A program made the position numbers and the translations under genes. A model generated the notes under the pieces. That model saw only the letters and a program-made list of their open reading frames with translations. It had not been told where the DNA came from and made no database searches. A DNA stretch of 20,394 nt, taken from Isohypsibius dastychi (Eukaryota > Tardigrada > Eutardigrada > Parachela > Isohypsibiidae). How positions within the stretch are numbered: position 1 is the first letter of the stretch; each line of letters opens with the position of its first letter. Positions 1-7,487 of this stretch are shown one piece after another. The DNA is taken from positions 1 to 20,394 of the forward strand of contig JAQIWT010000436.1 of the NCBI GenBank assembly GCA_034696485.1. Direction: 5' to 3'.

Positions 1-18
1 AAAGGAACAGCCGGAAAT

Positions 19-62
19 TGGGCTTCTATTACGGACTGGGCTTCTATTACGGGGGGGGGGGG
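19..62. repeat. 18-nt tandem duplication followed by a 12-G run
   Basis: The 16-mer TGGGCTTCTATTACGG occurs at 19-34 and again at 37-52, a period of 18 nt. A run of 12 G residues (51-62) follows directly. In the third frame the repeat encodes the peptide GFYYG twice, and just beyond the G run another frame reads GYYFGN before a TGA. This could be the decayed 3' end of a Gly/Tyr-rich peptide gene, with the G run being a slippage site or a sequencing error. The open stretch is too short to call a gene. Confidence 0.6.
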
Positions 63-124
63 CTACTAATTCGGGCATTACGGTATGCAAAGTAATGGAT
101 ATTATTTTGGAAATTGATTATTAA

Positions 125-514
125 TCTTGCTCATCGCCTCATCCACGGAGCGGAATTCACGGCGTATCGGCAGACGAATTTGAAATTGAACCATTTGTTT
201 GTCGGAATTCATTCTCTTTTGTCACCATAAATGGGGGATTATTTTGGAGTAAAAACAAACCTTGGAAAAAAGCCAAACCTTCACAACAATCCCAGCATTT
301 GCATTTTCCGACTCGGTTTGATTCTGTTCTTGATTCTACCGCCAGATATTTGCACATTGAAAACCTGAATGAACTTTCCTTTGGTCCTTCTTCATTTGCA
401 AACGAAGGTTCGAAAAGATCTTCTTCGATTCATTCTGATTTTTATAACAATAATTTTCACGATCGTTTGTTAGCCTTGACGGACGAGATTACCTCTTTCA
501 GTTTTATTAGGAAG
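125..514 (+). CDS. Internal exon (open segment) of an unrecognised host gene
   Basis: The reading frame is open from 125 (just after TAA at 122-124) to 514 and beyond, to a stop at 587-589. No ATG starts it, so the true exon probably begins at an upstream splice acceptor; AG sites after 175 or 295 are candidates. The product is Ser/Phe-rich and hydrophilic, ending in a helical stretch (residues like DRLLALTDEITSF). At 515 a GTTTTATC donor begins a T-rich intron ending TTTATCAG at 604, and joining there keeps the frame (phase 0) into the exon at 605. I recognise no domain. The pairing of an open frame, a good intron and a downstream poly(A) signal makes a real gene likely, but the left boundary is unknown. 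Confidence 0.5.
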
Positions 515-604
515 GTTTTATCTGAGTTCTTCCTATTTTGCATTTTTGTTTTGCGAATCTCATATGCGACACCTGTTGCCTCGATTTGAACTGTTGTTTA
601 TCAG
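515..604 (+). other. Predicted 90-nt intron
   Basis: The segment starts GTTTTATCTG and ends TGTTTATCAG, is T-rich throughout, and contains an in-frame stop at 587-589. Removing it joins two long open segments in phase 0 (AAG before, CCT after). This is typical of short invertebrate introns. Confidence 0.6.
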
Positions 605-1156
605 CCTGGTAATCAGGAAAATATTTTGGCTACTCTGATCCGCCAGCAACAGCAATGTTACGAGCAATTCTTTGGCATTTTTACCACCTTGACGCAGGAT
701 CTGAAAGTTGCTCTCATTGATAAGGATGATCATCAATATCGTGCTGTTCTGCGCTCAATTCTTGATGTCAAGAAATCACAGCAGGGATTACGATTGGAAT
801 TCGAGAAGCTAAGAGAGGGAAGCCACCGTGAACTGAATTCCGCCTTCGTAGAACTTTTCCAGACCGTATCAGAGGAGAGAAAGGCGATCACCAAACGCTT
901 TTTCGCCACAGCGAACAGCAGCTTGGAGAGCATTCATTACGCTAGTGCAGCCTCAATTACTCGTGTAGTTGAAGGGATCAACACACGCATTGATCAGCTT
1001 CAACCGTCATCGTCTACTCAGCCATCGTCTTTTACGTCAGCATTGAAGATTAACACGTACTGCCCCCTGAACCAACTGACCGAAGCAGATTTGGATGTAG
1101 TACCGGATCAATACCTTGGACCCGCAGCCCAGCCATCCGGATACAACATAGTTTAG
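605..1156 (+). CDS. Terminal exon of unrecognised coiled-coil-type protein
   Basis: The exon is open from 605 to a TAG at 1154-1156 (183 codons). No ATG is needed, because the preceding AG at 603-604 is a splice acceptor in phase. The protein is strongly helical and charged over its first two thirds (Gln run near the start, then KKSQQGLRLEFEKLREG and VSEERKAITKRF), which suggests a coiled coil. A Ser/Thr/Gln-rich linker follows (PSSSTQPSSFTS), then a short acidic tail. There is no signal peptide or membrane segment, and no family that I recognise. The stop is followed about 117 nt later by AATAAA at 1273-1278. It is probably a host gene, since composition and intron structure differ from the transposon remains to its right. 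Confidence 0.6.
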   Translation, partial: PGNQENILATLIRQQQQCYEQFFGIFTTLTQDLKVALIDKDDHQYRAVLRSILDVKKSQQGLRLEFEKLREGSHRELNSAFVELFQTVSEERKAITKRFFATANSSLESIHYASAASITRVVEGINTRIDQLQPSSSTQPSSFTSALKINTYCPLNQLTEADLDVVPDQYLGPAAQPSGYNIV

Positions 1157-1250
1157 ATTATTCAACAGGCAAGTGGCTAGTTAAGGGTCGGCCAAAATTC
1201 AGTTTTGTATTATTGCTGTACATTTGCTAAACTTTTTTAATTGCCATGTT

Positions 1251-1278
1251 CCAGTTTCAATTTGAACTGGAAAATAAA
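1251..1278 (+). promoter_or_regulatory. Polyadenylation signal with short hairpin
   Basis: AATAAA lies at 1273-1278, about 117 nt after the stop of the exon at 605-1156, as expected for a metazoan 3' UTR. It directly follows an inverted repeat whose arms are TTCCAGTT and AACTGGAA with an 8-nt loop. Confidence 0.4.
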
Positions 1279-1500
1279 GAAGAGAAATAGACTAAGATAA
1301 AAAAATCATTTCTCAAAATTGCTCCATTTTCTTGGCGTGGTAATTTTTGAATTTTAAAGTACCTCAGTTGTACAAAAATTTTTTTTCGTTTTTTTAACGC
1401 GTATATTTTTATCATTTTTTTGAAAATCAAAATAATAATTTTTGAAATGATAATTTCGATTTCCGTTGTGGCGGTGAATTGTAGGAAACTTGTAATTATA
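1279..1500. other. AT-rich spacer, nothing recognised
   Basis: The stretch is AT-rich with T and A homopolymers (for example T runs near 1380-1400). No coding frame, RNA gene or LTR end was recognised between the poly(A) signal and the decayed retroelement. Confidence 0.5.
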
Positions 1501-1511
1501 ATAGTGAAAGT

Positions 1512-2860
1512 TTATCGCCAGCTAAGGCGACCCGCCAGGTATCTTATTTTATTGTGAGGAGTTAAATCAATGAGCCGAGCATTTAACATCCTTACAAAGG
1601 CATCGTTACAGTAGAGGATAAAGAAAAGTAAGATTGCTTGCAGGACTGCCGTCTTTCCAGAGTGCTCTCTATCCAAGTGCGTTCTTGTCCTGTCGTGAAT
1701 TTGTTTATATCTCATTCCCTGTGTATTTTTAACGCGGTCAGTGAGGCTGACACATCTCGTTTTGTTTGTGGCGATTATTCGCTCTGACCCACATTGCTTT
1801 GCTTTTTCTTCGATTGACACTTGTTTAATTGGGCTGTCAAACTGAATGGAAGATTCAGTTTAAAGTTTCCGTGTTGATGAATGAACGACGTGTTGTTAGG
1901 AGGGTAATATCTTGTGTTAGCGTCGGGTGTCTTCCGTGAAGTGCAAAGAAGGGATCTACCTCAGGGACGTTGTGAACCGATGTAATAAGTGCGAAGACGG
2001 CCACCAGCAGTTTACGGTCCAACATTTCATGTTCCACATCGATGTATTTCGCCATTGTTCTTCGTAAATTTCAGCAGCCGCTACGCTACTCTCACTCTGA
2101 GCATTTGTTGGGGCAGGGGCGGGGGATACGCCGTCTTGCGATGTATATTTATCTCCACTTACTTAAGCATTTCTGTCATAAGGTGAGACATAAAGTTCTT
2201 GCCTCTGTCACTATGAATTGCCGAGGGAATGAGTGTCTCATAAAAACCTGATGGACCAGAACGTTTGCAATGGAAGAACCTTGCTGATTCTTGAGAGCGG
2301 CTGCTTCAATCGATCTGGTGAGTGTATCACACAGGATCACCACGTATTTGATGCCATCGAGGAGTTCCACCATCGGTCTGAAAATGTCCAATGTAAAATT
2401 CGACATTGGTGTGTCAGCCGGATAGATAGGATGTAATATTCCAACTGCTCAATTTGCCGCCGGATTCTTACCTTGGCATTCCGGGCATGATCACACATTT
2501 TTTCCACGTAGTTGACCAGGTCGCGAAAGAAATAACGCGTTTTGATTCTGCCCAGCGTTCTACGAAAACCCGAATGTCCACTATAGGGAATCGCGTGGTT
2601 GTTGAAGAAGATTTCCGACCTCATTGCTTCCGGCACGACCAAGAGATCCCGCCAGGAATTCTCCACGTTTATTTTCCGATATAGGATTGATTTTTCTAAT
2701 GTAAAGTTTCTGGACCCCTTGACTTGTTTGGTTGTGAGTTGGGGATTTTTACTTTCAATGATATCGATTGTCTCTCTGATCCAACTATCCTCTTCTCGCA
2801 TGTTGACCTTTCGGAATTCCGTGTTGAACATTGGCCATACATAAGGTCATTCTTCACATC
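1512..2860 (-). pseudogene. pol: Ty3/gypsy integrase (broken)
   Basis: The N-terminal zinc-binding region is visible in the frame 2831-2337: NNHAIPYSGHSGFRRTLGRI, then a degenerate CDHARNAK where the family has Cys-x2-Cys. The catalytic core follows in another frame (2406-2176) with LDIFRPMVELLDGIKYVVIL and CDTLTRSIEAAALKNQ. The second aspartate region near 2200 is shifted out of frame. A further core piece (2055-1855) has LITSVHNVPEVDPFFALHGR, and the C-terminal linker (about 1720-1660) has RYKQIHDRTRTH. Together they span a normal integrase length with at least three frame breaks. Confidence 0.8.
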
Positions 2861-2899
2861 TTCTAACTGTAGCATGTTAAAGTCTAATGGGACCTCATC

Positions 2900-3416
2900 T
2901 TCAGGAGGTGCCTTTTCTACTGGGTATCGCGAGAGGCAGTCGGCCATCTAGTGGGCCCTGCCACTGATATGTAAGTTTTCCAAACGGAATTCTGATACGC
3001 GTGGCGACCGATGCAGTAGTCTGGCATTGTTGTCTTTGAATTGCATGAGCCAACATCACGAGCAGTTGTCGGTCTAAATTTTTACTGGTCCACCGATGAG
3101 ATAAGGTCAATACTTTTCCACCGCGCAAATAATCGCCAAACATTTTCGTTCGACGCAGGGATATCTGGTTTTTAGGTGGTTGAATTATCGGCTAATGTAT
3201 GCAATTGGTCGTGGTCCTTCGGGATGTGTCTAGAATATCACTCCGCTGCACCCATACAGCGAGGCATGGGGGTAGATGGACACAGATAACGTTGGGTCGT
3301 AATGTGCTGGGATTTGTGCGGGAATTAACTTCGTTTTCAACCTCTGCCATGCAAGGTTTGCTTCAGGTGACCAGGATCAGAGGGCGTGCGATCCCACCAC
3401 AGTCCTGGATGAAACG
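2900..3416 (-). pseudogene. pol: Ty3/gypsy RNase H domain (broken)
   Basis: Fragments in different frames between 3416 and 2900 resemble the gypsy RNase H: a segment near 3140-3080 with AVEKY-type and IGGPVKI-type sequence, then an arginine/leucine-rich stretch near 3030-2990, and the closing motif MADCLSRYPVEKAPPEDE at about 2947-2895. The last motif corresponds to the conserved end of RNase H in Ty3/gypsy elements (normally xADxLSR). The domain lies directly downstream of the RT as expected. Frameshifts make it inactive. Confidence 0.7.
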
Positions 3417-4231
3417 TCAAAAGAATCCTGCGAGACCGGGAAAACCTCTGACCACTTCAACCGTGGCTGGTTGCGAGAAGTTCCGTATTGCCATAGTATT
3501 GTAGCTTGGTTCGACTTCTTCGCGCGAGATTGCGTGGCCGAAAAGTTCGAGTTCTTGGAGCATAAAGTGACATTTTGCCGGCCTGATGGTGAAATTGGCC
3601 ATCTTAAGTCGTCGTAAGACTCCACGATGGTTTATGACGTGGTCGTCAAGGGTCCCTTTAGTTACGACAATATCCCCAATATATACCATGACGCATTGAT
3701 ACATGAGATCCGAGTACAAATTGTTCATTCTTCTCTGAAAATCAGCTGGTGCTGCGCCTGAATCAAATGGTAGCCTCTCGAATTGGAAACTCTTCATAAT
3801 TTTTGCAATCATTGTTCTTCCTTTTGGATTTGGTGCAACCGGTAGCTGGAGATACACTGATTTTAGATCCAGTGAGCTGTGAAAATCTGCTCTTCCGAGC
3901 GCATCCAGCGGGTCATCGATGCGGATTATTGGGTACGCGTCGTGTTTGCAAATTGCATTCAAGACTCTGTCATCTGTATTTAACCTCTGCTTGCCAGCTT
4001 TCTTCGCTACCAAGTGCACCGGAGATGACCATGGGCTTTCTAATTGTGTAATCTCACCGTCTTGGAGCTACTTCTCAAGCTGTTCCTTCATAATTCAGCG
4101 TTCCGGGCCAGTGACCGTGCCTGGGGCATGTTCGATTGGCCTTTGTCCCTGTGTATCAATCTCGTTAAGTTGGGCGGTAGCTTCCGTTAAAGAGATCGAA
4201 CTTGTTAAGAATAGTCCATAGTATTTTTTTA
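3417..4231 (-). pseudogene. pol: Ty3/gypsy reverse transcriptase (broken)
   Basis: The longest open part is 4019-3417. An upstream part (4231-4020) has stops in the same frame but carries the usual lead-in (EIDTQGQRPIEHAP, then LESPWSSPVHLV). RT block landmarks are clear: RIDDPLDALG, SSLDLKSVYLQLPVAP and FQRRMNNLYSDL. The catalytic box reads VYIGDIVV (codons at 3669-3683) instead of the usual tyrosine-x-Asp-Asp, so the first active-site aspartate is replaced by glycine. The fingers/palm end in the FELFGHAISREEVEP-type segment typical of the family. It would have copied element RNA into DNA; this copy cannot be functional. Confidence 0.85.
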
Positions 4232-4269
4232 GGACTTCTTAGATTTTTCCTATTTAAGCAGTTTTCATC

Positions 4270-4721
4270 TTCTCATCCAGTTGGTGTGGTCTTTGGTGCT
4301 GTCATGGTCGAATCCCTTACCAGAGAGTTGGCTTCTTATGGCGCCTTGTAAATAGCCTGGCAGGTTTTCATACATAAGCTCATAAAATTTAAATTTGAAA
4401 GATCGCTGATTGCCTTTTCGACCGATCTAATTGTGACATTCAGAAATGAAATACTCATGATATTATTGCGAGACGTACAATTTTTGTGGGATATAACGCA
4501 GATCCATCTGCCTGGACGACAAACAAATCACATTGATGAAATATTAGGTCTGTGGATGTTGCAATGTCAAAAGTGATGTCATTAGCGTCATCGAATGTTG
4601 CGGCAATCGGTCCGACGAGAGCGTTGAAAGTCGCTTCACGCTTTTCCATCGTTGGTGGAATGTAGAATAGCTGACTGTCAGTCAGAATAGAAGGCTCAGA
4701 GCCTTCAGTGATCAACGTCAT
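4270..4721 (-). pseudogene. F54H12.2-like element protein, N-terminal part (possible capsid-type)
   Basis: The open frame 4721-4455 starts MTLITEGSEP and contains the segment DSQLFYIPPTMEKREATF, followed by a stretch rich in acidic and beta-type residues (DDANDITFDIATSTDLIF). This matches the start of the F54H12.2-type protein, in which a short hydrophobic/PPT segment precedes a beta-rich domain. Further downstream, in shifted frames to about 4270, pieces such as SVEKAISDLSNLNF and YENLPGYLQGAIRSQLSGKG fit the next part. The family protein is several hundred residues long; only about 150 remain before the gypsy sequence. A structural (virion-type) role is inference. Its ATG overlaps the stop of the upstream gene. 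Confidence 0.55.
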
Positions 4722-5038
4722 TATGTTTCACTGATTTTAGAACCTATCCAACGCGGTTTCTTCAATCGTTTTTTCTTACAGTTCTCAGTTTGTTTTAGTT
4801 TGAGTTTCTCGGTGACTGTCGTTACTGCTGAATCAAACTCAGTCTCTGATGCTATTGATGCAGCGTTAATGACGTGTGATTGTGCCATGGGGATTGGGTT
4901 TTTGATGTGCGGAGCAGGTTTGCTGAATAGCCCTTTCGCAAAATCCATGATAGGACCCCAAAAGCTACGACTCAACATTGGACCGCCTCTGTAGCGGTAA
5001 ATCGCATATCCAGTCTGCTGAAACGCTGCCGCGTACAT
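4721..5038 (-). CDS. Short aromatic/Gly-rich element protein
   Basis: This is an open frame of 105 codons. Its N-terminal third is aromatic and glycine-rich (AAAFQQTGYAIYRYRGGPM, then SRSFWGPIMDFAKGLF), followed by an Ala/Ser-rich middle and a strongly basic end (NCKKKRLKKPRW). Elements of this class commonly encode a small basic protein with a Gly/aromatic N-terminus just before the F54H12.2-like protein; adenovirus-like minor core proteins show a loosely similar make-up, but that comparison is inference. The TAA stop shares its last base with the ATG of the next gene (TAATG), implying coupled translation or compact packing in the source element. No ribosome-level evidence is possible here. 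Confidence 0.45.
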   Translation of the reverse strand: MYAAAFQQTGYAIYRYRGGPMLSRSFWGPIMDFAKGLFSKPAPHIKNPIPMAQSHVINAASIASETEFDSAVTTVTEKLKLKQTENCKKKRLKKPRWIGSKISET

Positions 5039-5109
5039 GTTTCCGTTCTCATCGAACGGTACGATTATTTGTTTCCGGGTCTGGAGATTATTTTAATCGA
5101 AGACAACCC

Positions 5110-5784
5110 TTTTAAAAATTTTATCTCTTCACTGCGATTGTTACTTGGCTAAATCGACTTTGGGAAACTGGGACGTAGTGTGAGTTCTCAAACCTTAGAA
5201 CAGTTGTTTTTTTCTCCGAGTTAAACAATAATTGTTCGGATACAGGGTACCATCGAGTCTCCCATAGAACTGTATTCACAAGATCATGGTAGATGTAGAT
5301 AAAACTCAAAGGATCTCCACCGACAAACACTTCAATATACTGGACGGTTCGCCGAAAGGATGATCTGCGCCATAAGCCTGGTTAACTTTAAATTCTTAAA
5401 ACTTTGCCAGAACTCCATTTTTTTTAGAAAAACAAAGCACCACAACCCTTTCCGACACTCAGCAGAATTTTTTTTTTAAAGCTATAGTAGGAACTGATTT
5501 ACCAGTCTTTGCTTATGTCAGGCTCTTATCCTGATTTAACGATGTTTAATATGGTGGATGTATCGAGAACAACATCGCTACCGTGGAGCTATTTTGTATA
5601 CCTTCATTCGCCTCGTTGAAGCGATTGTTCGAAAACCGGTGGCCATAATGTTGGCGGTATAACATAGCGGAAAACCGACCCCATGATCAGTATCCAGATT
5701 GACTTCTCTTGCAAGAACTGTGGTGAATTTGCCAATGCGATTATCAGGGTGGAATAACTGTGACGAGTCGCATGCCAGATTCAT
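5110..5784 (-). pseudogene. FPDN-type element protein (broken)
   Basis: The frame at 5784-5578 starts MNLACDSSQLFHPDNRIGKF and continues TTVLAREVNLDTDHGVGF. This resembles the N-terminus of a protein that recurs beside F54H12.3-type integrases, where a serine-rich start leads into an FPDN motif and then a beta-strand-like segment. After frame breaks (5577-5331) the C-terminal half reappears at 5330-5121 with LSFIYIYHDLVN and FENSHYVPVSQSRFSQVTI, which fits the closing part of the same family. It lies between the integrase and the short Gly-rich gene, the same place as in the copy at 18.9-20.3 kb. The function of the family is unknown to me. Confidence 0.55.
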
Positions 5785-5934
5785 GTAGAATCTCCTTCTG
5801 ATTCGTCAGCAAACTACCACGAGTCAAATGCTTTCGGATAAGTGGCCCAATTTACAAGACACTTACATCGCTTTTGACCTTTCTCGTCTATAAAGTGCTC
5901 CCAATTTTGTGTTTCTCGCCTTCCTTGATGGTCG

Positions 5935-6830
5935 TTATTGAAACCATCTGTTGACTTCCTCAATGGCTAGATTCACAAATTGATACAAGTGATGCACACC
6001 GGCTGCTTGATCTCGACAATAATTGTAAGTGTAATTCGACCGGTGTCCTTTTTCGAAAGGTAGTTCCACCTGATCACCTACTGCGAATTCAAGCTTTCTG
6101 TCAGGCACTTCGTCATGCGGTGATTCATCGAGAATCTTTCGTGCTTCTTTAATGTAAACATTTGATGGCACAAACCCAGAACTCGGATGTTTTGAGTCAT
6201 CGTAGCCCAACACAACATCTGGTAGAACGTCAACATGACGGTAATTGTTTTCATCGGTCATATACGTCTAAAGACGTTCTTCGATGGTTCTGTTGATTTC
6301 TCATTCGTAACTACTTCCCCTTTGTTGTTCGGATTTCATTGCTACACTCCTAGTTCTTCCAGAAACAATTTGACAACTTTGCAATAAACTCTGTTTCGTT
6401 ATCACTGAATACTTTCATTGGGATTCCACTTTCCTTGAAAATAATGACCAAGGCGTTAATAACGGCATGCGATTTTTTGGATCCGATTGGATTGCGCAAA
6501 GCAATCCAATTAGCAAGCAGTTGACAGCAGTGCGTACGAAAGTGTTGCCGCCTTTTTTATCTCCGGATTGCTGCATGTCAGTAGGATTCATCTGATAGAC
6601 ATCGTTAATATCAGAAGCCGTTTCGTTTTGAAAACTTTCTAAGAGCTGGCTTGTTTTGCGTGTAAGCGTATGGGGTCTGAAAAAAGGCTTCAACCTTCTG
6701 TCTCTTCGAACTTATTTTCTTCTTCTCTGCATCCCGGAATAATTGGTCGATGCCACGAAAACTGCCCGGTTTTGCAGGCGACAGATCAATTCTCTCAGAA
6801 TCTTGTGTGTCGTCTCCTTTATTGCAACAA
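5935..6830 (-). pseudogene. F54H12.3-type DDE integrase, copy 1 (broken)
   Basis: The parts lie in order in three frames. The N-terminal domain (about 6800-6660) has AKPGSFRGIDQLFRDAEKKK and FQTPYAYTQNKPALRKF. The core starts in the frame 6693-6415 with NDVYQMNPTDMQQS, whose aspartate is the likely first catalytic residue. The second aspartate is in KVFSDNETEF (about 6415-6385), and the glutamate in EINRTIEERL (about 6310-6280, ending at a stop). The C-terminal portion (frame 6261-5935) has YRHVDVLPDVVLGYDDSKHP and KLEFAVGDQVELPF. All catalytic residues are still readable, but at least two frameshifts and one stop separate them, so it is dead as it stands. No chromodomain-like tail was found here. 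Confidence 0.75.
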
Positions 6831-6861
6831 AAACTGATACAAGTTACGTGAAAATGGTCAA

Positions 6862-7065
6862 TCAAACGAAATTATCTAGCAATGCCAGAAACTGAAATGC
6901 AGTTTTCGTGACAAATTCACTTAGAAAAATGAAGTGTTTTTCATGGGATTTCAAGGCGCGGCATTTTTCATCCAGATGATGGCTTGCAAGAGCTTTGGCG
7001 GAAGTAAAGTGTTTGTCGCAGTTGTGTTGTTTTTCTTACATTCTCTGTAATTCACATTTGAATTC
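6862..7065 (-). pseudogene. Degenerate zinc-finger-like stub upstream of integrase
   Basis: In one minus-strand frame from about 7065 to a TGA at 6862 the sequence reads FKCELQRM, a stop (TAA), then EKQHNCDKHFTSAKALASHH followed by LDEKC. The CD-x-x-F-x5-L-x2-HH-x4-C pattern is like a single C2H2-type finger with one metal ligand replaced. It sits directly upstream of the integrase. Elements of this class often carry short zinc-finger modules, so it may be the decayed N-terminal part of the integrase or a separate small gene. Confidence 0.3.
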
Positions 7066-7272
7066 CTCATGGATAACTAAGAATCTTTCAGGCTTGACAA
7101 AGTTGTTTTGGTTTTCTGGTTCTCGCATATTGGGTGTGGTTTCCCGATTTTTTGGGCACGACTTCAGCAGGGCTCTACAACGGACTGGTTCGATGAATTT
7201 TTTTCGTGTCTTGTATTGGATAAAAACATAGAAATAAGAAAAATGAAATCTTTAATTCCAAAATGATCATGA

Positions 7273-7487
7273 ATGATCAATAATAAAAAGAAAAAATCGA
7301 ACTGGGTTACGGTGAACTTTCACAATAGCCACGTCTTATTTGGGGATGGGAAAGGTCACAAATCAAGACAACCACGTAGATTAAGCAAAAAAATCACAAA
7401 AAGAATGGCTGCAGAAGCAACAAAAATGTTTGAATTCCGTGAAAATGCAAGTGACACTCAAAGTGAGAGAGGCGAGCGAATCAGAGG
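7273..7487 (+). CDS. Exon-like segment with a perfect splice donor
   Basis: The frame is open from about 7273 and ends at 7487, immediately before GTAAGTTA, a near-ideal 5' splice donor. A plausible acceptor (TTTCACAATAG) ends at about 7329, so the exon would be about 158 nt. The peptide is very basic in the middle (HKSRQPRRLSKKITKRM) and helical and charged afterwards (AAEATKMFEFRENASDTQ). I recognise no domain. A possible acceptor 44 nt downstream (TTGAACAG at 7531) would add a few codons, but that intron would be unusually short. It could be an orphan exon of a host gene or part of an element. Confidence 0.35.

Larger units (their letters stand above)
1500..4231 (-). mobile_element. Decayed Ty3/gypsy LTR retrotransposon, pol region
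   Basis: Reading leftwards on the minus strand, the fragments follow the order of a Ty3/gypsy pol: reverse transcriptase (about 4231-3417), RNase H with its terminal ADCLSR-type motif (about 3416-2900), then integrase with zinc-binding N-terminus, catalytic core and C-terminal part (about 2860-1512). The RT-RNaseH-IN order separates it from Ty1/copia. At least five frame changes and several stops interrupt it. No gag, zinc knuckle or protease was seen above 4231, and no long direct repeats mark its ends, so it is a truncated, dead copy. Confidence 0.85.
4270..7065 (-). mobile_element. Decayed F54H12-type (Maverick/Polinton-like) DNA element, copy 1
   Basis: Minus-strand remains follow one order: zinc-finger-like stub, DDE integrase, FPDN-type protein, short aromatic/Gly-rich protein, F54H12.2-like protein. 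The C. elegans genome has an adjacent pair, F54H12.2 and F54H12.3, the latter described as a transposon-derived integrase; this recall is from memory. Large virus-like DNA elements with a retroviral-type integrase are known as Mavericks/Polintons, and I place this element near that group by inference. It stops at about 4270, some 40 nt from the first recognisable gypsy RT sequence. No terminal inverted repeats were found. Confidence 0.7.

Noticed and set aside
157-357. Minus-strand frame with a CKCWDCC cluster resembling a gag zinc knuckle
   Set aside because: Spacing of Cys/His does not fit CX2CX4HX4C, and the opposite strand gives a longer open frame with an intron.
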